From Entoloma clypeatum (lineage: Eukaryota; Basidiomycota; Agaricomycetes; Agaricales; Entolomataceae): a DNA stretch of 64,000 nucleotides. Shown piece by piece: positions 10,762-23,153 of this stretch. The position numbers and the translations under genes were made by a program. The stretch lies in assembly GCA_963565915.1 (NCBI GenBank), contig OY751491.1, positions 3,968,001 to 4,032,000 on the forward strand, given 5' to 3'. The notes beneath the pieces were generated by a model, which was not told the origin of the DNA, did no database searches, and was given only the letters and a program-made list of their open reading frames with translations. Every line of letters starts with the position of its first letter. Positions within the stretch are counted from its first letter, which is position 1.

Positions 10762-12041
10762 TTACTCGAACCTGTTGTTAAGAGTCGTCTCCGAATCCTT
10801 CCCTTTTCCTTTCCTGACAGAAGTCGAGACTCCAACCTCAGGTTCTTGTTCTTCCCCTTTGACTGTAACACTTTCCCCCGAGCTAGAAGTAGGACAGGGT
10901 TGCGTCGGCGCGTGAGCGGTCAAGAACGAGTCCACCGAAGATAGGAGGGTTTTCAGGATCGCGAAGATGGATTTTACGGCACCAGCTATGAGAACGAGGA
11001 AAGGAGGGATGCTGGCCAAGATTATTGCGATTTTAGATACTTTTGATTCTGTGTTGGAAGAAGCGGCGTTATCGTCACCGATGATATCAGTCTCTTCCTC
11101 CTTCTCCTGGACCGGCGACGGTGGCAAACTCGGAAACGGGAGCCCTTTCAACTTCGGAAGCAGCTCCCCCGCTCTCACCGCCAACTCCCGCTCTGGCACA
11201 GACTTGAGAAACGCCGACGCGGCCTGGACCTCGCGCAGGGCCCACTCGGGCGTCCGCGCGGAGACCCAGGCCGAGGTGGCGGCGACGCGCGTCTGCCAGT
11301 CATACGCGCTGCATCTCGCACGTAGATGCGCAGCGGAGCGGGAAGCGTGTTGCGCGAAGAGGACTGTGCCGACCAATGATGCCGTGACGCCGCCCGCGAG
11401 GACGGAGAGGAGTGCGAGGAGGGCTGCTAGTGCGATTGCTGAGTGTGGTGGAGGGAAAGGAAAAGGATGAAGAGGGAGAGGGAGAGGACGCGAGGACGCG
11501 GAAAGTGGGTGGGAGGAGGTCCGTTGAGGATTGAGTAAACAGAGGCGATGGGGAGGGGGAGGAAGGATACTTACCTAGCGCGAGTTGGAGAAGAATGACG
11601 AGGAAGAGGCCGCCGAAGACTGCGGCGCAGGTGATGAAGACGACTATGAAGAGGGAGACGGTGCTGGATGTGGGTTGAGCATCATTGTTGACTGATGGAG
11701 GCGGAGATGAGTAACTTACGCAGCGGCAACTATTGGGAGGAAGGCCAGGGATGCGAGTGTCGCGAGGAAGATCTGCCCATGTAAGTAAATTTGGAATGCC
11801 TCAAGATTAGTATGAAAGGGCTCACAGATGTAATCGGGTGCGTCTCGAAGCCCTCGCGAAATTGAACCCATCTAGGCTTGATCAGGCCCTCGGCAGCACT
11901 ATCCAAAGGTTGGGTTAGCTGTGGACGAGGATAAGAAGCTTTGGGATCGACGCACCGACGAAGTTGCTCGAAGATTCCGACACCGGACTCGTCGATCAAG
12001 CTTGGCACCATTTCTACAGCCACGAATTCTGAGTCTGTCAT
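10762..12041 (-). CDS. Multi-pass membrane protein, possibly promethin-like
   Basis: Starts at the ATG at 12041 (MTDSEFVAVEMVPSLIDE) and ends at 10762 after about five exons; exact internal boundaries are partly approximate. The N-terminal 50 residues are soluble and lead to FETHPITS. They are followed by a hydrophobic block of two to four helices rich in L, A, V and G (IFLATLASLAFLPIVAAA, then FIVVFITCAAVFGGLFLVIL, then ALAALLALLSVLAGGVTAS). A charged central part and one further helix near the C-terminus (IAIILASIPPFLVLIAG) complete it. A 'THP' residue pair just before a compact hairpin block recalls promethin/LDAF1 proteins of lipid-droplet biogenesis, but that is a pattern guess. If wrong, it is simply an uncharacterised endomembrane protein. 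Divergent from the KPWE gene. Confidence 0.55.
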
Positions 12042-12430
12042 TTAGGGAAGGAAGGGTAAAGTAGCGATAGGTCGAGGGGATTGTCTGACTCGACAATCGT
12101 CGCATGTCCTGTGTTTTATGCCTTCCACACGTTGCGCAGCATCATGGTGGCCTCGTGATGATAAGAAACACGTAGACGCATCGTGTCTCCCTGCTGGAAG
12201 GAACGCCATGCAGAATACGGGTCATACAATTAAAATGACTCCTTGACACTTGTCTCCCCTGATTGCTGAAACTCGTTCATCGGTCGTCTTGTGAGGTTTT
12301 AGGGCGGCGCGTACTGGGCGCGTACTTCATCCACGACTCGGCTCGGCATCGGGTAGAGTTCGGATATAGATCCGAAATCCGACGGCGCTTATCGCAGCAT
12401 TCTGACTCTGTTGGATGTGAACAACCACCA

Positions 12431-13050
12431 ATGTTGCAAAACACAGAAGAGGTTCCAATTGCCCTCCATCCACTGGAGAGCTATGGAAAATATGATTTTG
12501 ATTCCGATGAGACGTATAAGGTGTGCTGATCATCCACCTGTTCTGTGATACGCTTGACAATCATGCAAGCAAGGTCTGGCGAGCCTCCTGGAAGAGGGAG
12601 CGATCAATGCCAATCAGCCTCCACACGTGCGAGATGCAATTCTGCGACGTACACGGGTGTTCTACTTCAACAGGTGAGCTGATATGTATGTGTCACGATA
12701 ACAACTGACGACATTGACAGCATCACGGGATACACAATATCCGTCGAGGAGGCCCGTGAATATGAAATCTCTTGTCTAGACCCGGCTCAAGCAGGGAAAA
12801 AAGAGACGACGGCTGGTCAGGCAGACGAGACGCGCGTCCTTACGCTTGCCGAGCTGCAGGAGCTAATTGAAACGGGCAAGGTCGATCAAATACCGAACAA
12901 TAAGACGATACCGGACGCGTTGAACGTCAGTGTGCAGACGTTTTTCTCGCATTTTTTTTGTGTAGTAACGCGTGCTGTATGTAGGATGCTGCCCCCAGCG
13001 AGTCGACGGCGCCAGTTCGAAGGAAACCGTGGGAGACGGCAAGTGAATAG
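12431..13050 (+). CDS. KPWE-motif protein, Pex39-like peroxin candidate
   Basis: Four exons, 12431-12520, 12570-12673, 12721-12925 and 12985-13050, phases all consistent, 154 residues. The N-terminal half (HPLESYGKYDFDSDETYK, then ASLLEEGAINANQPPHVRDA and VFYFNRITGYTISVEEARE) is soluble. The C-terminal half has LTLAELQELIETGKVDQIP followed after about 20 residues by VRRKPWETASE at the end. The order 'E-L-x-x-L-I-x-x-G-K ... I-P ... (R/K)-K-P-W-E' is that of the KPWE-domain family, which includes yeast Yjr012c and human C6orf226. These were recently named Pex39 and help PTS2 cargo reach peroxisomes with Pex7. The start ATG is the first in frame and is internal to a longer open frame. It ends only 100 bp before LCB2 on the same strand. 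Confidence 0.72.
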
Positions 13051-13149
13051 GGTTAAAAATGAATTGATGGTTACGTATTTACATGGCCAAAATATGTCAA
13101 AAATTTGAACATCAAGTCGTCCTCTTCCTCCGCCCAGCCCTCCTGTGCA

Positions 13150-15278
13150 ATGCCCTTAGCTTCGCCGCTGCCGTCGCCCATGGCGATCAGCATGTCGGAA
13201 CCGACGCCATCGATGTTCAAGAAACGGTCCTCACAGCCGCTCCCGCCCAATATGACCACCGCTGCGTCATACCTCTCAGCGCTGTCTCAGGCTGACGCAC
13301 GGGCCCGCAACAACCGCGCCCCCACCGCCACCCCCGCCCTCTCCGTCTCCTCCTCCATCACCACCTCGTCCGAGGACACCGTCCTCGACGAGTCCGACCT
13401 CGACAACGATGACGGGCTCGCCCTCCCCCCTTGCCCTCCGACGTCCGAGCAGGTGTTCACGACGGTGCACACCGAGTTTGGCCACTGCGCCAACCAGGAG
13501 TACCGCCTCACGTCGCAGCATGCGCAGGGCGCGTCGTTGCCGACACACGTGCTGCAGGACCCTCCGTATTATATTCTGCTGTCGACGTACATCAGCTACC
13601 TCATCCTGATTGTCCTTGGGCACATCCGCGACTTTGTCGGGAAGAGGCTGAATCCCAAGTGGTATTCCCATCTTATGCCCCGTGATGTGAGTCGTCACAG
13701 TTTGACCTCATTTCTTTATACCTGAGTCCATTAAATTCCAGGGCTACGCTCCCCTCAATTCCGACTTCGACTCCTTCTACACCCGTAGGCTCAAAACCCG
13801 CATAGACGAGTGTTTCTCCCAACCCGTCACCGGTGTCGCAGGTCGCACCATCCTCCTCCTCGACCGCCTCTCCCCAGACTACAACCACACCCAAATATTC
13901 ACCGGCAACAGGACCCGCGCCCTCAACATCTCGTCCTACAACTACCTCGGCTTCGCCCAGGCCCGCGGCGGATGCGCCGACGCAGTGGAGGAGTCCATCC
14001 GGCGGTATGGCGTCTCGACGTGTGGGTCGCGTCTCGAAGGCGGATCTACGGATCTGCACAACATCGCAGAGGCCCTCGTCGCGCAGTTTGTCGGCATGGA
14101 GGATGCGCTGATCAGCTCGATGGGTTTCGCTACCAACTCGGCATATATCCCTGCTTTGGTGGGGAAGGGCAGCCTCGTCATCTCCGATGAACACAACCAT
14201 GCGTCTATCCGGTTTGGAACGCGTTTGAGTGGGGCCAATGTCCGCATGTTCAAGCATAATGATATGAAGAGCCTGGAGAACCTGCTGAGGGAGGTTATCA
14301 GCCAAGGACAGCCTAAGACGCACCGGCCGTGGAAGAAGATCTTGGTCATTGTCGAGGGCCTGTACAGCATGGAGGGCACGCTAACAAACCTGCCTGCTCT
14401 CGTTGAGCTCAAGAAAAAGTACAAGGTGTGTCGCCTTACACCCATCTTGCGCCCCCTGGCTCACTATATTCGTCTAGTTCTACCTCTTCGTCGATGAAGC
14501 CCACTCCATCGGTGCCCTGGGTCCACACGGCCGCGGCGTCGCCAACTACTTCAACATCCCCCCACGCTCGATCGACATCCTCATGGGCACCTTCACCAAG
14601 TCCTTTGGCGCTGCAGGCGGGTATATTGCCGGCAACAAGTCCCTCATCGATTGTCTCCGCCTGCGCGGACACCTGGGCCCGTACGGAGAAGCGATGGCGC
14701 CGCCTGTGCTCACGCAGGTCATGGCCAGCATGGCGAGCATCATGGGCGTCGCAACAGCTCCCCTCCCGTCACCCTCCACACCCGGGGCCTCGACAGCGGT
14801 TGCGCACCCCGGCCCCGCGCCCGCGTCCTCTCTCCCCCTGTGGATGTCCTTGCCCCCCCCGCTGGCCTCGGGCCTGGAGGGCCGCGAGCGCCTGCGCCGC
14901 CTGGCGTTCAACGCGCGGTACCTGCACAGCGGGCTCAAGAAGCTGGGGTTTATCACGTACGGGCACCCGGCGTCGCCCGTGGTCCCTCTGCTGCTGTTCA
15001 ACCCTGGCAAGATGAACATGTTCCACCGGATGATGCGCGACCGCGCGACGCCGATTGTGGTGGTGGTGGTTGCTTACCCTGCCACGCCGCTTGTGACGAG
15101 CCGGGTGCGGTTCTGTGTGAGTGCGGCGCATACGAAGGAGGATGTGGATTGTGTGTTGAGGGCGTGTGATGAGATCGGGGATGTGCTTGATTTGAAGCAT
15201 GGGATTAGGAGGGGGGAGAGGTGGACGGTGGAGAGGATCGTGGAGAGTGCGGCGGAGTTGGCGGGGGAGGGGGTGTGA
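13150..15278 (+). CDS. LCB2: Serine palmitoyltransferase subunit 2
   Basis: Three exons, 13150-13686, 13742-14425 and 14478-15278, about 673 residues. Catalyses condensation of L-serine with palmitoyl-CoA, the first step of sphingolipid synthesis, on the ER membrane with LCB1. Seen here: a Ser/Pro/Thr-rich N-terminus; a membrane segment (YYILLSTYISYLILIVLGHI); the PLP-binding fold with YNYLGF, DEHNHASIRFG, VDEAHSIGALG and the lysine motif GTFTKSFGAAGGY; and the C-terminal PATPLVTSRVRFCVSA. The PLP lysine and surrounding residues are intact, which marks LCB2 rather than LCB1. Several in-frame ATGs lie at the N-terminus (13150, 13180, 13192, 13249), so the exact start is uncertain. A Pro/Ala-rich loop near residues 485-520 reads through in frame and is treated as coding. 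Confidence 0.95.
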
Positions 15279-15470
15279 TCCTTTTATCTATAAGTATATG
15301 TTGTTTTTTCTCTCTCTCGCTTGTCCACATGCTTTTGGGCGTAGCTAGTGTGTACTTACGGATGGTTCTCCCTAATGATTATGACTGCAACGCAGATGAT
15401 GTTTATTTTTCAAGTCGTAAGACAACATCCACATCGTAATAGATCCAACGACGACTTTTTCTTGTCAAAA

Positions 15471-18258
15471 ATGAGCCTCCCCGCTGGAACAGCTCCTGTA
15501 AAACAAGAGTAAGTCCTTCTGTCAGTGTCAACGGCCACTTCTCCATCGTACTCACTCCTTCACAGATACCTCCTGGTTGGCAAACATGCCCAGGATCCAC
15601 CAGACGATGATGCAGCCGAGGGCACGACCACCCAGGCTCGCGGTGGCCAGACCCGCGATCGAGACCCTCGCGATGTCAGGTCCGACAGCGCGGGCCCCTC
15701 GCGCAACAAAATGACAAAGGAGCAGAAAAGGGCGCAAAGAGGAGCAAATAAGGGCAGGAGGTTCGGGAAAGTGAGGGATGAGCTCGACCTGTGCTGGAGA
15801 GTTGCGAATGGGACGACGTGTGAGCGGGGTACCGAGTGAGGCTCTTTTTTTTTTCCCCTCTCTGAGTAATCACTGATATATGTGTATGCGGTAGGTGTCG
15901 CTTCTCGCATGATGTCGGCGCCTACCTCGCTGCGAAGCCTCGGGATATACGTATGCCGCAGGTTTCCGAGGTATCGAGCGTCGCGTCGCCTTTCGTCTTG
16001 GATGTGGAGGGGGTGGGGACGACGCATCCCTTGCATCCGTCGTTGGATCTGAGCACCGTGTGTCCTATCTTCGCTGAGACGGGTGAATGCAGGTTACGCT
16101 ATTTTTCTCATGTAACCCTTGCTAGCGGGTTCGTTGACTATTCTTTCAGATATGGTTTCAAGTGCCGTTTTCTGGGTGGTCATGTTCGTTTTGACGATGC
16201 TGGAGAGCTGCTATCCCTAGTTCGAGACGAGGAGAAGAAAGCGCGCGCTGCACTTTCTTCGACAGAGGTCAACTTTGTCGGTGCAGAGACACAGAAGCTG
16301 TTGAAGTCGAAAAAGGTTTGGTTGCTCTCTGCTCGACTGTGTTTTCTTTTTCTTATCTGGTCAACAGTATCCTTGTCCGGTAGCTGATGCATACCTGCAA
16401 GAACTACAAATCCAAGCTGCCATGGATAATCAACCCAAACCCGTGGTGGCAGATGATTCAATGATTTTTGTCGAACCGGAACAGGATATGATGGTCGCTG
16501 ATGTTGCAGCTGGATCCGCGCATTCACAATCAACCGTCACCAAACTAGTTGAAAACCGCACTGGAGACTCGTCCTCAACTTCGCAAGCGGATGCTCCAGA
16601 TGTCCCTATCCGGTTCAGTGAAAAGAAAAGACTGAACTGGTCAGGTAAAACTTGTAAGTGAAGACACGTAGGTAATAGAGCTGCTGTATAATTGACAGGA
16701 TTAGACCTCGCACCTCTTACCACGGTTGGCAATCTGGTAAGGCGATGAATTCACTCCCCATAGACGTGATCTCATACGAAGGAAATCTCGCAGCCATTCC
16801 GTCGCCTTTGCGTCAAATACGGCGCCGACATTACCTGTGGCGAAAGTCAGTCGAATCCCCCCTCACAACTCATTAGGCTGCTTTAACCAACCGCCTTTCT
16901 TGCAGTGGGGTTAGCGCACTCGTTCCTCACGGGCTCAAAAGAGGAGTGGTCGCTTGTCAGGCGACACCCCTCCGAATCCATATTCGGTGTTCAAGTCGCC
17001 GGAAACAAGCCCACATCCCTCGTTCCGACCGCCGAAGTCCTCGCGAAAGAATGTGCGGGCGGCATCGACTTTGTGGACGTCAACTGCGGGTGCCCGATCG
17101 ATCTTGTGTTCAAAAGCGGGAGTGGATCCGCGCGTATGTGTCTCTCTCTCTGTGTCTCCCTGTCTTTTTGTTGACTTCTCTACGGCACAGTTCTGGACGC
17201 TCCCGGGAAACTGGGCAAGATACTGATTGGGATGAACAAAGCATTGGGTGAGATTCCTGTTACTGTGAAGCTGAGGACGGGGGTAAAGGATGGGAAGAAT
17301 ACGGCGCATAAGCTGATGCCGAGGGTTTCTGCGGAATGGGGGGCTTCTTGTCTTACGGTGGGGGGAAGGTTTTTTATTCAGCCGTGTTTTCGTCCGTTCT
17401 GAAGACTGCTTTCTCGAAAGCTGCATGGGCGGACAAGGCAACAACGGTATACCCGGCTCGCTGATTGGGATTATATCAAGGAATGCGTGGATGCGGTCCG
17501 GGCACGGGAAGCCGACGAGGATCGTGAGTGTTGATCAAATCAAGGTGCTCTGCTGCTGCGTTGCTCATTCAGATTTTCTATTGCTATCAGTGCCCCCCAT
17601 CCCCATTTTTGGCGGTGGAGACTGCTATTCATCACATGACTATTGGACGGACGTCGAGAAAGCGAATGTCGATGGCGTGATGATCGCAAGAGGAGCGCTG
17701 ATCAAGCCCTGGATTTTCACGGAGATAAAAGAGCGGAGGGAGTGGGATATCAGTGCGCGAGAACGGTTGGAATTGCTCAGGACTGTGAGTTGGCGATCAT
17801 CTCTACATTGCGGAACTGTACGGAATAATCTCCCTCTTTCTGCAGTATGCAGAATATGGGTTGGAGTTCGTCTTCTTTACCTACCGTGGCGTTTTTCTTG
17901 CTGTAGCTGATATGCGTACCAGCCATTTTGGGTCCGACACCGCAGGCGTTAACACGACGAGGAGATACCTCTGTGAGGCCCTCTCGTTCCAGTATCGTTA
18001 CGTTCCCATCGGTCTGCTCGAAAGACTTCCGGGGAGGATCAACGATCGTGCCCCGGCCTTCCGGGGACGTGACGAGCTCGGTGGGTCTCTCATTGTTAAG
18101 AAGTGCTATCCATTGAACCGCCTTGTGCAGAAACGCTGCTAGCGAGCGATGACAGCCAGGACTGGGTGAGGATATCGGAGATGTTCCTTGGTCCTGCGCC
18201 TGAGTCGTGGACCTTTACGCCGAAACACAAGAGTAATGCATATGAAAGCCAGGGTTAA
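15471..18258 (+). CDS. DUS3: tRNA-dihydrouridine(47) synthase, NAD(P)+
   Basis: Fourteen exons from 15471-15508 to 18131-18258, summing to 680 codons with consistent phases; exon 12 (17846-17865) is only 20 nt. Reduces uridine 47 of tRNA to dihydrouridine using FMN and NAD(P)H. The N-terminal third has two CCCH zinc fingers, characteristic of DUS3 only: [20 protein letters not shown] and, further on, [22 protein letters not shown]. Then [16 protein letters not shown] starts the TIM barrel. The catalytic cysteine lies in [15 protein letters not shown] and [16 protein letters not shown] bind flavin and tRNA, and [12 protein letters not shown] and [15 protein letters not shown] close the barrel. 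The helical tRNA-binding domain follows (HFGSD...[16 protein letters not shown]). The start is the first ATG, with a 12-codon first exon. Confidence 0.96.
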
Positions 18259-19369
18259 AGGTGTTGTTGTTGTTAACTCACGATAAAAACGGTCTACGAC
18301 GATATCTAAGGGCGGATCTGGCTACCTGTTTTTGGTTAGTCCGCTGGAAGAAATGAGTACACCCATTCTTAAACTTGTCAAAGAAATCTGCTGTTAAATA
18401 TCCCCGACGGTTCGTCTCATATTGTTTCCACCAATGAAGAGATATCTGGGAACTGCTGACGTGCCTTGGGTGAAGGTCCACGTCATGCTGTCAATGCCGT
18501 GTGTTTGAATTTGCTAGTAGGCGTCCAGTTACGCGCTGTCATGTGCCGTCCTCATCCCAGAATGTCCTGATCTGTAACTTCCCGACCAGAACAATTCCAA
18601 CAGAAAGGATACCAAATCTCTGGTTAAACGAGGAATCTATGTGGGGTACTGCCTGACTAATAGCATCGCAATTCAATACGAGGCCCATGTCCACCCAACC
18701 TAATTTGAACTTTCGTGTGATGGGGTTCCTGCCTCTGACACTGTAGTATCTGAAAGTCCTCATCCTTTCTATATATGATCGCGACAATGAACTGGCTGGC
18801 ACGCTTTGGATTGTCGGATTAGATAGCATTCGCCCATGTCAAACAACCTACCTCTCTGGTGAGTCTTTTCAACCCCATTGCTTTTTGTGTATAGACTCGC
18901 TTTGTGGAACAGATCTGGGGTGACTATACCTGTGCCTTAATCACAACTCCTCCATGGGAATCAACCCTAGATTGCAAGCTCGCCCAAAGCTCGCCGCGTC
19001 CGAATTTGGCTTGCGGTATCGGGGCTCATCGACATCAGCTGAGTCTGGTACATAATCTCGTTACCGAAAGCCACTCATAATTTTCGAGTTCGGCCTTGCA
19101 ATCCGAAAATCCATCCTTGCGGACCCGCTCTGTCTTCATCCGGAGAGAATCTTCCTATCAATCACCTGTCCTCGAAATCCTCTTCAATATGAAAGGCGAG
19201 ACAATCTCAAACATCTTCCTCATCTCGAGTGGTGACTTCTCCTCGCGATATTTTGTTTTTTCCCCCACACAGAGATAATTCTGTACCGGGTACCGTGAAC
19301 GAGGTACGTAAATAATCGCGACGGTATCCATCCCGCTCTTCCACAAGTCCGCTCAATGATACAGACATC
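18259..19369. other. No gene recognised
   Basis: Two minus-strand frames of 67 and 96 codons (18278-18481 and 18539-18829) have no motif I recognise and no convincing splice linkage. Possibly a relic gene or simply intergenic sequence upstream of the MFS gene. Confidence 0.4.
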
Positions 19370-21341
19370 ATGATGTTGAAACTTGATACAAACTCGCTGG
19401 AATCGCAACATCGCAGCCTTCCAAGCACTTCTTCGTCGGATCCCGTCCCCGAGAACTTGAAGACCCCTTCCGATTCGAAAGTTGAGGTTTCTGAAATCCC
19501 GGATGGTGGCTCAAGAGCGTGGTCTGTTCTTCTCGGCATGTAAATTATTCTTTAATTTTTGATATACGGCTACTGATCAAAATAATATCTGTAGTTGGTT
19601 GATGCAATTCTGCACATTTGGGTGGGCTTTCGCTCATTGAACGGAGATGGTGAATTGAAAATATCGTTCATCAGATATGCCACTGCTTTCGGCGCATATA
19701 ACGGTATTTTCTATCCACTTCCGTTTAAACGATCCTAGAACCGCTTTCGCAGACTTTTATGTCCGGACTTACCTGAGCGAATCTTCGTCATCACAGATTA
19801 GGTACGTAGATAGTATTTTATTAATGGCCATCGCTCACGTTTCCTTCACTCAATCCGCCCAGCTGGATAGGCAGTATTCAGCTCGCCCTGCTGTGTTTTT
19901 GCGGCTTGGTAGCGGGAAGAGCATACGACACCGGCTATTTGTTGGTCCTTTTCTTTTGTTTTGGATGGACAATCCTTCGAGCATCTTACAGTTATCATTT
20001 GACCATCGGCGGATCTGCCTTGTTTGTCTTCTCCTTGTTCATGCTTTCCTTGGCTCGACCCCAGCAGTACTACCAGGTTTGCTTTATTTTTCAATCATGC
20101 AGGGGCCATTGAAACACTTTATCAAGGTCTTCCTCGCCCAAGGTTTGGGGGTCGGTCTCGCCTGCGGATTGTGCTATGTACCGAGTCTGGCCCTTACCTC
20201 GCAATACTTCTACCGCCGGCGCGCGCTAGCTATGGGCATATCCGCCTCAGTAAGTCGGCCGAGCCAGGCCGAGGTCATGTTGAGTATGAAACAATTTTAG
20301 GCAGGTGCCGCTGGTGGGGCGGTCCATGCTATCATGCTCAACAAACTTTTTAATGGTCCGGTTGGGTTTCAAAATGGGGTCCGTGCAAGCGCTGGCCTAT
20401 GCGGTACCCTCTTTCTCTTCAGCCTTTTCCTTATGAGACAGAGAGTCCCACCAGTCAAAAGTGACTTTGATTTGCTGCGCAAAATTAAGACCTTCTCTAC
20501 TGATATTCCTTTTGTGTTCATGACGCTCGGGTAAGCTCAAATGCAATGCTTTATTTCAGCCAGACATACCCACACGCCCCCATCAGGGCTACCTTTAATT
20601 ACGCCGGCCTCTATTTTCCTATTTTCTTTCTTCAGCTCAACGCTATCAAGAATGGTATCAATCCGCAGTTGGCCTTCTATAGTGTTTGTCAATCCCTTGT
20701 TTCGAACGTCGTTTGTGATAACATTTTTTCTTCTCAGATTGCCATCCTAAGTGGTTCTAGTGTCGTCGGTCGCATTGTGCCGACCCTATTGGTTTCTCGC
20801 TTTGGAGTATTTAATGTGACGATTGCATGCGTATGGGCAGCCGTCATCCTCATCTTCTGCACCCTTGCCGTCAAAGATGTGGTGGGCACAGTAATATATG
20901 CCGTTATGTATGGATTCTTCTCCGGAGCGTGTATGTTCCCATCTCTCGGCTCGTTCTAAGACTAATGGCTGCCTAGATTCTAGCCTCATCACCCCCTTGG
21001 TGGCTTCTACTGTCGATGACGATTCGGAACTCGGTGCCCGATTAGGCCTTTGTTATGCAGTCGCTGGTGCGCATACTCTTGAAGCTCCTCGACATTGGAA
21101 TGACTCACGTGTCTCTCCAGCCTTTGGCGGTCTAAGCGGTGCACATCGATCCTTGCATTCCATATGACTTATGAGTTCTCATGCATTTACAGGTTCTCCG
21201 ATCGCTGGTGCATTGCTCACCGCCTCCTTTATATGGTGGAGACCCTTTTTTTTCGCGGGGCTTTGCGTTGCGATGTCAAATATTTTCTTTCTTGCTGCTC
21301 GACATTGCTATTCGAAGAAAAAAGGCACTCAATGGTTGTGA
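19370..21341 (+). CDS. MFS transporter, monocarboxylate-porter-like (paralogue 1)
   Basis: About thirteen short exons rebuild a protein of roughly 430-440 residues with twelve hydrophobic segments. A soluble N-terminus precedes DGGSRAWSVLLGI, the family's conserved D-G-G-x-x-x-W entry to helix 1, followed by FCTFGYATAFGAYNDFY. The first half also holds GYFYHLTIGGSALFVFSLFM, GLGVGLACGLCYVPSLAL and QYFYRRRALAMGIS, the loop between helices 4 and 5. The second half has SSVVGRIVPTLLVSRFG and GSPIAGALL. This order is that of fungal MCT-like (MCH family) permeases, whose substrates are mostly unknown. Exon 12 (AFGGLSG) is about 23 nt. It has a close paralogue 3.8 kb downstream in the same orientation. 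The start could be either of two adjacent ATGs at 19370 and 19373. Confidence 0.88.
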
Positions 21342-23153
21342 TCCACTTTTCTTTCGTGACCTGTGATGTCGTTGGTCAGAATATATAGGTGCACGCCCTG
21401 CACCTATATATTTTTTGTCGCTCCTAACAATACTTTCAACAAGAAGCTTCTCCGATATCAATATCCAACACATGTTAACGCGATGACGATTAGATTCTTT
21501 GAATGACTCGTAGTAAATCAGTTTAGACAAATTTCTTCATACATCGATGGTACTTTTCCCTACTCGGGCCTGGCTGGCTTTTTTCTCGACTCGGAGTTCC
21601 TGACAGAAAGGCATATCAGTAACCTCGAACTTTGAAATGGTTGCGTATTCGATTACACACTGTTATACTTGCATGCAATTGACTGGATGCCTTGGGCTTT
21701 TCGCCCTAGTAAGTAATTGAAGTTGGTAACGGTGACCGTCACACCCGCTCCAGTTTACTTTTCCCCCCCACTGCACCTCTTATCGCCTGCCTCAATCTGC
21801 CTCAATTGACTTCTGAAGCCAAGCTCCCGCGTCTTACTTGTGCAGCCGAGACGCCTCGGGTAAGGAACTTCGGGTCCGCGATACCAGCTCATCTCGTTTC
21901 TTGCCAAAATAGGCTCCTTTGGCGGCCGGGCCGGAACTTATATACGTAGTAGCCCTTCGCGCTTTCGTCCATGCCACTCCTGTGCCACGCCTACCATACC
22001 GTATTCCAATCCCCACTCCTCGACAGGAGTCCCCATGTACCGACGGACGGTACTGGTGCAATGGATTGCAAGGGAACAACCGTTTCCGAAGATGTCCAAA
22101 CATCTCACTGAGATTTCTGATGGTGTTGATACAGTCCCAGGCACCCGCCTGAACCGGGGAGCTGCGCAAGAGGTCGCCTTCGATCAGACTTCCACAGGAA
22201 TACCCAAGAACAGACTAGGAAAGCCTATTGAAGTATGGTACGAAAGTCATTAGTATTGGATGACGCTCCTCCGAGTCGGTGTTTCAAGTGTCAGAACCTT
22301 GGACCTGGACGGAACCGATTCATGCATGCACACGCACCAATGACCCTCACCTCACACATGGTGATACCCGCCGGCATACGCAACACCCATCATCTCCTGC
22401 CACCTTGAGTGCCCCCGCATCAAGAAAATATTCATGTCATGTCACAGGTGGAATCAGTGGCAAGCCAACTGCAGGAAACGGGGGATCCGAGAAATAGTAG
22501 TAGGCATCCAGAATCATTTCAAAAGCATCCACCACCCGTCGCGCACCTGGGTAAACACGTTCGTCCCACAGCCCCTCGATGTATCCTGGTGAGAACAATA
22601 CATTATCACCTTACGCAATCCTTCAATCCCTCTATATGTAGCGCATCTCTTCTTGTACGCCACCTGGGGCCTGAATGCTTCTGTGGTTTGTTTCTATGAT
22701 CACTCCATGCGAAATTGATGGTAGAACCCCCTTAATGACACAGTTCCGGCGTTCATAACCATCATATTTGTGTACCGCGATCTCGAATTGGGAAATACTG
22801 GTCCATCCTACATCGCTCATTCTCCTCATCACGCGAGGTGGCCGTCTGGTTTCCGAACTTACCAGTATGACCTACTACTTGTCATGGGACTTCCTGATCG
22901 ACATCCCGGCGGATCTCCTTCCTGGACAGAATCGCATCAAGCCCCAAAGTCCCTTACTAGCATCATGCTACCTTCAAGAAAGGTAAGTTCAATTAAATGT
23001 GTGAGCATGCCAGTGAGACGGTCTCATTCATCTCCCGATTTCCTTGTAGTCGCATCACCCCTTTTTGCTCGCAGGAATATCTGGGAACGATATAAATCAT
23101 GCAGACTCACGCTATCTACCGTTACCTGCACATTGATCATCCAACACAGTTGC
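21342..23153. other. Spacer between paralogous MFS genes; no gene recognised
   Basis: Contains several short frames on both strands, none with a recognisable motif. No remnant of a third transporter copy was seen. It should hold the promoter of the downstream paralogue. Confidence 0.45.

Noticed and set aside
14740..14880. Unspliced intron in the LCB2 Pro/Ala-rich loop
   Set aside because: It stays open, lacks a good donor/acceptor pair with matching phase, and the flanking sequence reads naturally into LEGRERLRRLAFN.
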